Below, one piece after another: positions 28,730-36,274 of a DNA stretch of 64,000 nt (position 1 is its first letter; every line of letters starts with the position of its first letter). Position numbers and translations under genes: made by a program. This DNA comes from PFJX01 sp044227325. Its GTDB lineage: Bacteria > Pseudomonadota > Gammaproteobacteria > Burkholderiales > Thiobacillaceae. Location: positions 62,001 through 126,000 of the forward strand of contig JBGAFI010000006.1 of NCBI GenBank assembly GCA_044227325.1, in the 5' to 3' direction. Below the pieces are notes generated by a model. That model saw nothing but the letters and a program-made list of their open reading frames with translations. It was not told the DNA's origin and made no database searches.

Positions 28730-29707
28730 TCATTTCTTTGTCTCCATTTCTGCGAGCCAACCCTCATGGCCTTGAATAACCACCCGCACACATAACTCAG
28801 AGATGTAAAGGATCGAGTTATAGCTGTCAGCTACTTCTGGTGAACTCAGGTTCAGCACACTGCCGTCTTTTGCAATGAAGTGGGCGACGGCGTTCCGAAA
28901 CCGAGGGGTCATCACGTTATCAAAGAAAGCCTTTATAGGTTTGCCAATGTAGTTCCTGAAAGTCTGAGGGATTGCCTCTGCGTCGGGAACCAACTCACGT
29001 CTTGGTGTAAGTTCAATATTTTTCTCGGCGGCACTTGATCGCAAATTCGCCCGCATGGTTCCAAGAAGTCCTTCCAAAATCTTGTGATAGCAAAGGAATG
29101 TGTAGAAGGTACTATGGGAGTTCTTGGCATCACGGTAGAGCGCGTACACCGGCTCAAGTTCGGGTGGAAGAAACTTGATATGGGGATTGATGACTACAGT
29201 TCTGTAGGGTGCAGTGTAGTCGATTGAGGTGCGCAAGTTCGCGGCATCTTCAACTCGAATGGTCATGACGAATAATGGGCAGTTAGCTAGATATGCTTGG
29301 TAATCGAGAAATGGCACGACCGCACGTATGAATTTTGCCTTTGCCTCAGCCGTGCTATTCGCTTCACACTCAAATTCAATTAGTGATTGCTCACCCCGGT
29401 CATTCTTCTTGATTTCGAACATTCCCTCCGGACAACGTACACGACTCATCACATAGTCGGGCGGGATTTGTAGGTACGAAGAACCATCGTTGGGGTGAAA
29501 GTCTCCCTGAATGTTACAGGTGAGCTGGGGTGCTTTTGCGAGCTGTGCGGCGATCTTGAATGACCTTTGGGTGTTGTCGAGAAGCCTTTCGGTATCGGTC
29601 CTTATCTCGTTTTCCATCATGGCCAGTATGTGGAGTTCGCCTTTGACCCCGGGTGGGCCAAGCTTATCGAGACTAATCTCCTCTGATATCGAATGGCCTG
29701 CGCTCAT
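28730..29707 (-). CDS. Hypothetical protein with HEPN-like C-terminal motif
   Basis: 325 residues from ATG 29707; TTG 29716 is an upstream alternative. No signal peptide. Family not recognised. Near the C-terminus, FRNAVAHF fits the R-x4-H core of HEPN domains, found in RNases of toxin-antitoxin and abortive-infection systems; this is motif-level evidence only. Clearly lower GC and different codon use from the flanking genes. It is bracketed by attC-like sequences and is the first of about ten consecutive minus-strand genes in the accessory block. Confidence 0.75.
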   Translation of the reverse strand: MSAGHSISEEISLDKLGPPGVKGELHILAMMENEIRTDTERLLDNTQRSFKIAAQLAKAPQLTCNIQGDFHPNDGSSYLQIPPDYVMSRVRCPEGMFEIKKNDRGEQSLIEFECEANSTAEAKAKFIRAVVPFLDYQAYLANCPLFVMTIRVEDAANLRTSIDYTAPYRTVVINPHIKFLPPELEPVYALYRDAKNSHSTFYTFLCYHKILEGLLGTMRANLRSSAAEKNIELTPRRELVPDAEAIPQTFRNYIGKPIKAFFDNVMTPRFRNAVAHFIAKDGSVLNLSSPEVADSYNSILYISELCVRVVIQGHEGWLAEMETKK

Positions 29708-29710
29708 GGC

Positions 29711-29785
29711 GCCCAACGATCATCAAGCACTGGGGCGCGAGGACGGTTTGCCGGCACAGCGCTCCTCTGGAGCGGAAAGTTAGAA
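29711..29785 (-). repeat. attC-like recombination site, candidate
   Basis: 75 bases between two cassette-like genes. One end is GCCCAAC/GTTGGGC (consensus fit); the other is GTTAGAA/TTCTAAC (one mismatch). The interior has near-complementary arms (GGGGCGC with GCGCTCC). It begins at the stop codon of the 29780 gene, as attC sites do. Confidence 0.45.
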
Positions 29786-30331
29786 GTGCGTCTTCCCATA
29801 ACTACGATAAAAAGGGGATGAGGGCATCGGGCGGATTGCCCATTTGTACTTTGCGCCACTGCGCTTGCATAGAGCATAGTCAAGGCTGCGCTGAGAGTAG
29901 ACGTGGTGGGGAAAAAGCCGAGGCTCGAATTGTTTATTCCACAAAGGCGCCGATTTGAACTTCTCGCCAAAGCGATCAAGCAACACTGCCTCGCAATCTC
30001 GATAAGTTTTCTCTTGATTTTTAATTCTCGGCGTTGCGACGCAAACCTGAAACAAATACTCACCAACCAGTTCGTTTAATTCCAATGCCCATTTTCTATG
30101 GCTGTTGATACGATTACTGAATCTGCCCTCACCAATGTATACAGCGGGTGACTGACCACCAGGGTAATCGACTGCATAGTCGCCGTTAAGACGAATGACA
30201 TAGACACTTCGATCGATCAAATCCGGTTTGACGCCAGCCTCAAGGAGGGCAGGTAAAGTTACCTTTTTCCAAGTGTTATCAGGATGCCAATCAATGACCA
30301 ACCAACTGAGGGAAACGTGAACAGGTTTCAT
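29780..30331 (-). CDS. GIY-YIG nuclease-like protein
   Basis: 183 residues. A GIY-YIG-like core is visible: VYVIRL and PAVYIGEG supply the two motif strands, with Arg and His in GRFSNRINSHRKW, a Glu in CEAVLLDRF and a final polar patch (WNKQFEPRLF). GIY-YIG enzymes cut DNA by one metal; stand-alone members occur in mobile elements, restriction and defence. Low GC. Alternatively a non-catalytic relative. Confidence 0.65.
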   Translation of the reverse strand: MKPVHVSLSWLVIDWHPDNTWKKVTLPALLEAGVKPDLIDRSVYVIRLNGDYAVDYPGGQSPAVYIGEGRFSNRINSHRKWALELNELVGEYLFQVCVATPRIKNQEKTYRDCEAVLLDRFGEKFKSAPLWNKQFEPRLFPHHVYSQRSLDYALCKRSGAKYKWAIRPMPSSPFYRSYGKTHF

Positions 30332-30397
30332 TTGGCCTCAATATATCTCTAGTGTGTGTGAGGAGCGCGGAAACAGACGGTGAAGGCAGTTGTTGGA

Positions 30398-30424
30398 GCG
30401 TCCCACTCGAAGCGCCTGTTGGGT
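30398..30424 (-). repeat. attC-like half site
   Basis: On the minus strand ACCCAAC (exact RYYYAAC), about 20 bases after the stop of the 30447 gene, is followed by GCGCTTCGAGTGGGACGC, similar to the L'' region of integron attC sites. No matching 3' core found. Confidence 0.35.
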
Positions 30425-30446
30425 TGGCCGCTTTGAAATAAGCATG

Positions 30447-30719
30447 TCAGCGATTCCATGGGAGAAGTGGTCTAAAAATTCGCTCATAGTCTCGTGAAAG
30501 AGCCGTAATCAAGCAGAAGGCGGTGATTTGCCATAAATAAGAAGCGATTGATTCACTCACCGCAAACACAGACACAAAAAGAGAAGCAACCAAACCAATC
30601 GCGGTCCCCCAGCCAAATATTGCAGTGACAGTTTCCCATCGTAGCGACGAGTGTGGGCCACTGAACAAATTAGCCACAAGAACGATTACTGCGGGGACTA
30701 TCTGTGACATGAGATCCAT
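30447..30719 (-). CDS. Small membrane protein, unknown function
   Basis: 90 residues. Two or three hydrophobic segments (IVPAVIVLVANLF, AIGLVASLFVSVFAV, LWQITAFCLITALS) predict an inner-membrane protein ending in a basic tail. No family recognised. Cassette-like: low GC, isolated, same strand as its neighbours. Confidence 0.55.
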   Translation of the reverse strand: MDLMSQIVPAVIVLVANLFSGPHSSLRWETVTAIFGWGTAIGLVASLFVSVFAVSESIASYLWQITAFCLITALSRDYERIFRPLLPWNR

Positions 30720-30792
30720 GCGCGTTCCTTATGCTTATCCTATCGCGGTACCCAGCCATGCTGCCCAATGTAATGTGCACGCCAAATACAAC

Positions 30793-30936
30793 TTAGCTTA
30801 ATTCGATGGAGAAATTGCTTTCTCGATCAATAGATTGAGCAAGACATCTTGCTATTTCCAAAGCTTGTTCTCCCGCGTTGTCGTGATGCGTCTTTTCCAT
30901 GAAGGAACTCTGAACAACACCTTCTTTTCCGCACAT
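30793..30936 (-). CDS. Possible small protein (uncertain)
   Basis: 47 residues if started at ATG 30936 (MCGKEGVVQ). The frame extends upstream into the duplicated peroxidase-promoter segment, which is not likely to be coding on this strand. The visible part is hydrophilic with one CxxCGK-like piece just before the start. It may be a fragment left by the rearrangement. Confidence 0.28.
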   Translation of the reverse strand: MCGKEGVVQSSFMEKTHHDNAGEQALEIARCLAQSIDRESNFSIELS

Positions 30937-30994
30937 TGAACACGCATCAGCCCCGCCCGGCAAGTTGCGAAAACGTTCATCGCACGACCCTTCC

Positions 30995-31008
30995 GTATCT
31001 TTTGCTAC
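30995..31008. promoter_or_regulatory. Degenerate copy of the GTAGC-N4-GCTAC palindrome
   Basis: GTATC-TTTT-GCTAC, within the duplicated promoter segment. It stands before the truncated peroxidase copy and is probably non-functional or drives nothing. Confidence 0.45.
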
Positions 31009-31067
31009 AGACCGCCCCACCCGCTGCGTCCATCCTCTGTCCATCACTCTGATGGGAGGACACGAGC

Positions 31068-31183
31068 ATGAACGCGGAATGAATTGCCCACATCAGCCTG
31101 GGCGCGGGGATCGCGATCCTGGGTTCCCTGGCCCTGCTGTTCATGGTGTGCCGGGAACTGGCCCCGCGCGGCCGGGAGTGAAC
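31068..31183 (+). pseudogene. Truncated duplicate of the cytochrome c peroxidase start
   Basis: The ATG and following codons copy the gene at 34729, but codon 5 is TGA instead of TGG (GAATGA for GAATGG). A Tyr codon is changed to Cys, and homology ends after about 38 codons. It encodes only a fragment of the first membrane segment. Confidence 0.8.
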
Positions 31184-31219
31184 AGGCGGGCTCCGTCCAT
31201 GACCGGGTTCGCGCGATGG

Positions 31220-31606
31220 CTAGGCGGAGGGTTCGCGCAGTCCTTGAACGAGGCGGTTCAATACTTCCAGGAACGTCTGCCGCTCAACGACGTCGCCAAG
31301 GATGCCGCTCCGCACCGAGTGTTCCCTCAGTTCCGACACAGCGCCCGACAGTCGCTCGAACGCGATCACGGCCGCGCTCCGGTCCTGGACTCCAATGGCT
31401 TCCTGAATTTCGCGATCTGAAAGCGCAAATGCAGCCAGGCCGCAGCAACCCCTGGCACATCGGGTTTCCAGCTTGTCGAACCATTCGCCACAGGGTGACA
31501 CCAGGGCGTCGATATCCGCCGCATCCGACCTGTCCGGCTTCCGGCCTTGGATGACGCGGGTGCCGGAAACCTTGAAGTCATGGCGGCGTGTTCGCTGTTT
31601 AGCCAC
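31220..31606 (-). CDS. Hypothetical protein (DUF6331-like)
   Basis: 128 residues from GTG 31606. The region EWFDKLETRCARGCCGLAAF has the aromatic-plus-cysteine pattern I associate with DUF6331, a family of unknown function; this is from memory and unverified. The rest is helical and charged. No signal peptide. Likely a cassette gene. Confidence 0.55.
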   Translation of the reverse strand: MAKQRTRRHDFKVSGTRVIQGRKPDRSDAADIDALVSPCGEWFDKLETRCARGCCGLAAFALSDREIQEAIGVQDRSAAVIAFERLSGAVSELREHSVRSGILGDVVERQTFLEVLNRLVQGLREPSA

Positions 31607-31684
31607 GGTGCCGACATGGAGCCAAGGCCAAAGGGCAGCGGTCCCCTCGCCGAAGGGTGTCCCATTTGAGATCGGGTTCGGTTG

Positions 31685-31972
31685 TCACTCATCCTCCCGG
31701 AAGAACATCAACCCGTGACTCACATCCGGCCGTGAGGTTTCATGCATTTCTTCTATTTCTTCTACGTAAATTCTTGGCGGGTCGGCGCGTTCGTTTACCG
31801 GAGTGCCCTGCAATTTTGGCTCTGCCTTAATCGCCGCAAGCGCCGCCAGCTCAGCACCGCGCTGATCATCCGCTTCGACAAAACGGTTTGTATAAAACCC
31901 AAGCGCTTGGACTTTGCCCTCCACACGCATTTTGAAGTTCTCACCACGAATGAAAGTACGAAACCATGGCAT
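31685..31972 (-). CDS. Hypothetical protein
   Basis: 95 residues from ATG 31972; the frame is open further up to 32047. It starts MPWFRTFIRGENF and has a probable sheet-plus-helix segment (YTNRFVEADDQRGAELAAL). No family recognised. It overlaps the end of the neighbouring frame at 31941 by 32 bases. Confidence 0.5.
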   Translation of the reverse strand: MPWFRTFIRGENFKMRVEGKVQALGFYTNRFVEADDQRGAELAALAAIKAEPKLQGTPVNERADPPRIYVEEIEEMHETSRPDVSHGLMFFREDE

Positions 31973-32279
31973 GCGATTGACCTCTTTGACGCTCAAATCC
32001 GAACGAACGGCGGTCAACGGCTGGCCAAGCCAGCTTTGGGTGACCAAGTTGATTCAACGTTACACACAACTCGCAAACCTTGCCGCAACGCCGGCACTCG
32101 CCACTGTAATACCACGCGCCACAGCAGCGACAGGGCTTCGGGTCTCCCATTGGTTTGTATGGGCCAATGCCCCTTCCGAAGATTGTGAATTGATAGCGCT
32201 TCCTCGGTGGTTGCGGCCTCAAACTGCAATGCACTTTCAGAAGCGGCTCGCCGGGGATGTCGCTCATTTGCGCGAACAT
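31941..32279 (-). CDS. Hypothetical cysteine-rich protein
   Basis: 112 residues from ATG 32279. A run of CxxC pairs (KPCRCCGAWYYSGECRRC, then GKVCELC) suggests a zinc ribbon or rubredoxin-like knot. No family recognised. The frame begins shortly after the attC-like site at 32349. The last 11 codons overlap the next gene, so the C-terminus may be frameshifted. Confidence 0.42.
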   Translation of the reverse strand: MFAQMSDIPGEPLLKVHCSLRPQPPRKRYQFTIFGRGIGPYKPMGDPKPCRCCGAWYYSGECRRCGKVCELCVTLNQLGHPKLAWPAVDRRSFGFERQRGQSHAMVSYFHSW

Positions 32280-32348
32280 GTCTGAGGCGAAAAAAAGAAT
32301 GCCACGCTCTGTTTCCCATGTTCGGTTTCTTCTCCTCGCGCCCAGGGT

Positions 32349-32415
32349 GCCCAACGTTTGAACTCACCGGCCTGCACGGCTTTCCGCGCAGGCCAAGTGG
32401 AATGACGGGTTAACC
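32349..32415 (-). repeat. attC-like recombination site, best candidate in the block
   Basis: 67 bases with the attC plan. One end is GCCCAAC/GTTGGGC (consensus fit), the other GTTAACC/GGTTAAC (one mismatch to RYYYAAC). The interior inverted repeat is GGCCTGC with GCAGGCC, and the arms pair imperfectly along their length (AACTCACC-GGCCTGC versus TTCCACTTGGCCTGC), leaving bulges as in real attC hairpins. It overlaps the stop codon of the 32410 gene. Confidence 0.6.
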
Positions 32416-32883
32416 CGCAGGTATCCAAACATAACGAATGTCCTCGCACTCAATCAGCCAACTGGTGCCACCGATTTCAATTTCGTGAATAACCGCTCCC
32501 GTCTCGGAAATGCGAATTTCATCCTGGTCCCAATCTCCGTGGGCGGGAAATTCCGACCCAATCGAGTAGCGCTTGACGTTCAGGTATTCGATTTCAATGT
32601 GGCCGTCATGGTAAGCCCCAAGGAGACGCACCTTGATATGGGCTTGCCGGTTCTCGTGGCGTTCGCCGGAAGCCGTTTCGTAAACGCTGAGTGACTCGAG
32701 CCAAGCATCGTGAGGCGCCCGGGAATCCTCGTAATTGTGGTGCCATTCGGCGAGCGCGAAGTCACGCGCGGACAAAGGGAGTTGATTGGAGATAGACACC
32801 AAGTACTCACGATATCGGTTCCATGACGCGACGAAGGATTCAGTTGAGTCTTGGCTTCCATCTTTGCGGAGAACGTAGGTCAT
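32410..32883 (-). CDS. Hypothetical protein
   Basis: 157 residues from ATG 32883; the frame is open to 32961, but that part lies in an attC-like region. Acidic, soluble, with many aromatic residues (SWNRYREYLVSISNQLP, EWHHNYEDSRAPHDAW, SWLIECEDIRYVWIPAG). Not recognised. Ends at the attC-like site at 32349. Confidence 0.6.
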   Translation of the reverse strand: MTYVLRKDGSQDSTESFVASWNRYREYLVSISNQLPLSARDFALAEWHHNYEDSRAPHDAWLESLSVYETASGERHENRQAHIKVRLLGAYHDGHIEIEYLNVKRYSIGSEFPAHGDWDQDEIRISETGAVIHEIEIGGTSWLIECEDIRYVWIPAG

Positions 32884-32931
32884 GGGATGCGTGCTAATGT
32901 CGGAATTCACCTGACGGCGAAAGCAGGAAAA

Positions 32932-32969
32932 GCCCGCTGTAATTGGTTGGGTGGAGTGCAATGTTATGC
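32932..32969 (-). repeat. attC-like half site
   Basis: The plus strand shows AATTGGTTGGGT (ACCCAAC on the minus strand) and, 11 bases on, GTTATGC, a sequence common at attC cores. Both lie between the end of the 32964 gene and the start of the 32410 gene. A complete paired structure is not obvious. Confidence 0.35.
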
Positions 32970-33272
32970 ATGGCCGCCTCTATGGCGACGAACATGCGAC
33001 AAGATACGTGACACCAAGATTGGCAGCGCACCGAACACAAGGATGATGCCTCCGGCTACGAATACAAAAGTCAACAGGGCCTGCATTGTTGATATGTAGA
33101 GAAGACTGAAAGCTGAGCCCGTGTAAATATTTTGGCCGTACTCGGCGTCAAATGCCCATGCGCCGGTTGCTGCAAGAACGCCAAAAACCAGGCCGACCAC
33201 GGCAAGGCCAAGCAGGGTTTCTCTTTCAGCTTTCGTGAGCGGCTTGACTGCTAGGTCATAAAAATGTGGCAT
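32964..33272 (-). CDS. Small membrane protein, unknown function
   Basis: 102 residues. Two long hydrophobic helices (LLGLAVVGLVFGVLAATGAW and LLTFVFVAGGIILVFGALPI) with a polar loop containing YGQNIYTGSA, and a basic His/Arg-rich tail. Inner-membrane, probably two-pass. Not recognised. Confidence 0.6.
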   Translation of the reverse strand: MPHFYDLAVKPLTKAERETLLGLAVVGLVFGVLAATGAWAFDAEYGQNIYTGSAFSLLYISTMQALLTFVFVAGGIILVFGALPILVSRILSHVRRHRGGHA

Positions 33273-33333
33273 ACATCAAAACCCGATTTTCTGAATATTC
33301 GAGACGAATAACCGAGGAAATGGCGCGTAGGTG

Positions 33334-34521
33334 TTATTCATCAGCCCGGAGCCTCTTGACAAAATTATTGCCAGGCATCACACATTGATCTGACTTGTTT
33401 TCTTTCGCGGCACATTTCTGCCAAACATCGAATTCATTGTATTTTTCACTTAGCAAGTTGTTTATGCAGGTCAAGGCCCACGCTGTTGGCCACAGACCAC
33501 CGCCACTGTCTTTTTCTCTTTCAGAGCAATATGAATCAATTTGCCGAATAAATTGCTCTGGATCAAAAAACCGCCGGTGGCGGGGTGGCTTCTTGTTATA
33601 GGCATCTGCCCGAGCGATTGAAGCCAGCGAAACCAAACTCCGAGTCACGATTGCATTTGATAGCGCCATGCACTCAGCGTGGCCACGACCAGAACCAGCG
33701 TCGCATGGGTCTTCGCGATATATATTCCAAGCCTGAAAGCCCAATTCAAAACCCGATTCTTTGTTGCTAACCAGGCTGAATTCAGCGTAGCCACCCTCGC
33801 TAAAATGTCCAGACACTTCGATATTCATCTGCCATTCTGATTTATTGACATTACACAGCAAGAATTGCTTTATTGGCCTTAGTTTTAATGTGACTCTGTA
33901 TGACTTGCGCTCATCACCCTCGTCCGACACAAGGATTTTATCATCCAGAACATCAAAGACCCCGCATCCGCTAATCTCCACATGAGATTCGTCAATGTGC
34001 AAAATATCGCCACTCATCCATTGAACACTGCTGCCAGATATCTGCCATGCGCCACATTGCGGACATTCAAGTATCTCACGAGGAAACCCCCCGATGGCTT
34101 TAATGCGCTGTTCATATATATCCGTCAAGCATCCTATATTAGAGCACTTTCCGCGCTGGTCAATTAGCCATTGCTTTTGTTCATTTCTGAGTCTTTTTTT
34201 GCCGGGCAAATTTGACTTGGCCAATGATTCTTCATACCTCATGGTTAGCACTTCATCCAACTCCGAAAGACGTTGGTCAGAACAAATCAGCCTCTCAATG
34301 GTCGTTACTGCCTTTCGGCAGTCAAAGCTGGCCGCCTGCGATTGCAACGCTGGAAGCATTGAAAAAATCACGGAAACAAAAATTGACCTTTGGATCAAGG
34401 CGCGACTTCTCTTATTGAGATTCAGCGCGAGATCCACACCAATAAATGCGCAACCTGTCTTGAACCGCAGAAAAAAGCCGCGCCGTTGATCAACTGTTTG
34501 AGCAACTAAAACGTTGTCCAT
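33334..34521 (-). CDS. Exported protein with LprI-like (DUF1311) N-terminal domain
   Basis: 395 residues from ATG 34521. A signal-like segment (KRSRALIQRSIFVSVIFSML...SQAA) lies 30 residues in, so the true start may be GTG 34437. The mature N-terminus (FDCRKAVTTIERLICSD, LDEVLTMRYEE, QKQWLIDQRGKC) matches the LprI/DUF1311 family, one member of which inhibits lysozyme in mycobacteria. The C-terminal 250 residues, with several cysteines, are unassigned. Lowest GC of the block, consistent with transfer. Confidence 0.7.
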   Translation of the reverse strand: MDNVLVAQTVDQRRGFFLRFKTGCAFIGVDLALNLNKRSRALIQRSIFVSVIFSMLPALQSQAASFDCRKAVTTIERLICSDQRLSELDEVLTMRYEESLAKSNLPGKKRLRNEQKQWLIDQRGKCSNIGCLTDIYEQRIKAIGGFPREILECPQCGAWQISGSSVQWMSGDILHIDESHVEISGCGVFDVLDDKILVSDEGDERKSYRVTLKLRPIKQFLLCNVNKSEWQMNIEVSGHFSEGGYAEFSLVSNKESGFELGFQAWNIYREDPCDAGSGRGHAECMALSNAIVTRSLVSLASIARADAYNKKPPRHRRFFDPEQFIRQIDSYCSEREKDSGGGLWPTAWALTCINNLLSEKYNEFDVWQKCAAKENKSDQCVMPGNNFVKRLRADE

Positions 34522-34589
34522 AAGCCTGTCTCTCCCGGGAAGTTGTTTGTGATTCGTTTACCCATCAATGGGGCATGCAATGCCTCTTT

Positions 34590-34856
34590 GAGGCCATTCA
34601 ACACGGATCAAGCTCGACCGGCAAGCCGCAAGACAATTGCCTGCCACTCTCTTCCGTACCTTTTGCTACAGACCGCCCCACCCTTTCCGTCCATCCTCTA
34701 TCCATCACCCTGATCGGAGGACACGAGCATGAACGCGGAATGGATTGCCCACATCAGCCTGGGCGCGGGGATCGCGATCCTGGGTTCCCTGGCCCTGCTG
34801 TTCATGGTGTACCGGGAACTGGCCCCCACGGGGGGATTGAGCGGCCGCGGCCGGGT
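34590..34856. repeat. Direct-repeat copy 2: promoter and 5' end of the intact peroxidase gene
   Basis: Partner of the copy at 30930-31183. The strongest match runs from TTCCGTACC (34653) through the start codon to GGAACTGGCCCC. The intact gene continues here, so this is presumably the original locus. Confidence 0.85.
34656..34669. promoter_or_regulatory. Palindrome GTACC-TTTT-GCTAC, putative Crp/Fnr-family operator
   Basis: Same dyad as at 27412 with one changed base in the left half-site. It ends 59 bases before the peroxidase start codon. A TAT at 34699 has the same 30-base spacing as upstream of the DUF4242 gene. Confidence 0.5.
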
Positions 34857-36036
34857 GTTGCTGACGGCGGCGGTGGGGATGGGCGTCATGTCCTTCGCCA
34901 CCAAGGTGGCGGCCTTGGCGCTGATGGTGGCCATGCCGGACCTGACCCTGGTGCCGCTCAGCACACTGCATGGGGTGGACCGGCTGCGCCACGCCTGGCC
35001 CACGGCGAACCACGGCGTGGCCGCGCCCTTCAAGCCCCACTACGTTTGGGAGGCGTTGCCGGCCGCCGCCGCGCAGGATCCGGAGCGGGTGGCCCTGGGC
35101 GAGCGGCTGTTCCGCGACCGCAATCTGTCGCGGGACCGATCCGTGGCCTGCGCCGCCTGCCACGACGTGGAGAAGGGCGCGGGGGTGGACGGCCGCGCCA
35201 CGTCCGAGGGCATCGGCGGGCAGCTCGGCAACCGCAACGCGCCGACGGTGTGGAACGCGGCCTTCCAGGCGAAGCTGTTCTGGGATGGCCGCGCGCCCAG
35301 CCTGGAGGAGCAGGCCAAGGGGCCGCCGGTGAATCCCGTCGAGATGGGCATGCACACCCTGGAAGACGTGGCGGCGCGGGTGGCCGAGAATCCGGACTAC
35401 CAGGCCGCGTTCGCGCGGCTGTTCGGCCCGGGCCCGCTGGACATGGAGCGGGTGGCGGCGGCCATCGCCGCCTACGAGCGCACCCTGGTGTCCGCCGACG
35501 CCCCCTACGACCGTTTCCTGGCGGGGGACGCGCAAGCCCTCACCCCGGCCCAGCGGCGCGGTATGGAACTGTTCGAAACCGTGGACTGCGTGGCCTGCCA
35601 CCACGGGCCCAACTTCAGCGCGGCGAGCCGTTTCGACGCCCGGGCGCCCTATCGCCTGTTTCCCGCCTTCGCCAACGACTACACCGCCCGCTACCGCCTG
35701 GACCGGGACCCGGGCAAGCTGCCGGCGGGCCAGACCCGGGGCCTGTGGCGGGTGCCCTCGCTGCGCAACGTGGCCCTCACCGCGCCCTATTTCCACAACG
35801 GCGCGGTGAAGGAGCTGGAGCAGGCGGTGCGCATCATGGCCAGCGGGCAGTTGGGCTACCGCATCGTCGAGACGCGCACGGCCACCCCGGCCGCGACCCT
35901 GTGGTCGGCGGCGGACGGCAGTCTGCACCGGATTCCCCGGCGCGAGCTGGACGAGGCCCAGGTGAAGGACATCGCCGAATTCCTGCGCGCGCTGAGCAGC
36001 GAACGGCTGGCGTCGGCGCTGGCGCGCGGCGCGTAG
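34729..36036 (+). CDS. Membrane-anchored di-heme cytochrome c peroxidase-like protein
   Basis: 435 residues. Two N-terminal hydrophobic helices (about 9-28 and 45-68) precede a periplasmic di-heme domain with CAACH (about 140) and CVACH (about 290). Landmarks of bacterial cytochrome c peroxidase/MauG are present: LFRDRNLSRDRSVACAACH, NRNAPTVWNAAF, WDGRAPSLEEQ and VPSLRNVALTAPYFHNG. It probably reduces hydrogen peroxide with electrons from a c-type cytochrome, although MauG-like oxidation is possible. The double membrane anchor is unusual for soluble Ccp. GGAGGACACGAGC precedes the ATG. Confidence 0.9.
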   Translation: MNAEWIAHISLGAGIAILGSLALLFMVYRELAPTGGLSGRGRVLLTAAVGMGVMSFATKVAALALMVAMPDLTLVPLSTLHGVDRLRHAWPTANHGVAAPFKPHYVWEALPAAAAQDPERVALGERLFRDRNLSRDRSVACAACHDVEKGAGVDGRATSEGIGGQLGNRNAPTVWNAAFQAKLFWDGRAPSLEEQAKGPPVNPVEMGMHTLEDVAARVAENPDYQAAFARLFGPGPLDMERVAAAIAAYERTLVSADAPYDRFLAGDAQALTPAQRRGMELFETVDCVACHHGPNFSAASRFDARAPYRLFPAFANDYTARYRLDRDPGKLPAGQTRGLWRVPSLRNVALTAPYFHNGAVKELEQAVRIMASGQLGYRIVETRTATPAATLWSAADGSLHRIPRRELDEAQVKDIAEFLRALSSERLASALARGA

Positions 36037-36193
36037 CGAGGGTTGGCGGGGTGGCCACGCGCCAAGGGGAAAGCCGTGGGAAAAGCGGCGGAACGGAACC
36101 CAAGCCGGGTTTCCCGGGTCCGCACGACTCGCGTGTGACTTTTGTTTCAGACGCCACCCGCTTGTTATCGAACCAGCCGGGCAACGCCTTGGC

Positions 36194-36222
36194 GGCCCCT
36201 CCCACGCGGGCGGGGGAGGGGC
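36194..36222. repeat. GC-rich extragenic palindrome (imperfect copy)
   Basis: GCCCCTCCC and GCGGGGGAGGGGC arms, related to the 27817 family, in the 238-base gap between the peroxidase and GlcG/HbpS genes. Nothing else is seen in the gap. Confidence 0.65.
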
Positions 36223-36274
36223 TGGGGCAGAGGGAAAGCGACCAACTGTTCAGACCACCAGGAAAGGAATCCGC

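Larger units (their letters stand above)
30930..31183. repeat. Direct-repeat copy 1: duplicated 5' region of the cytochrome c peroxidase gene
   Basis: The segment from TTCCGTATC (30991) to about 31168 aligns to 34651-34829 with about nine mismatches over roughly 175 bases. A weaker match extends upstream to about 30930 (versus 34590). After GGAACTGGCCCC the copy has lost about 20 bases and resumes as GCGGCCGGG, then ends. The two direct copies bracket about 3.4 kb of low-GC genes. Confidence 0.85.

Noticed and set aside
30937..31047. N-terminal extension of the small frame at 30793
   Set aside because: It would read antisense through the duplicated peroxidase promoter, so its codons are not independent evidence of coding.
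32014..32367. Alternative frame overlapping the cysteine-rich hypothetical gene
   Set aside because: Competes with the frame at 31941-32279, which has the ordered CxxC pairs; the alternative gives no recognisable pattern.
30930..34856. Insertion sequence or composite transposon between the duplicated peroxidase segments
   Set aside because: No transposase-like gene and no terminal inverted repeats at the borders; the repeats are copies of a gene start, not of an IS element.
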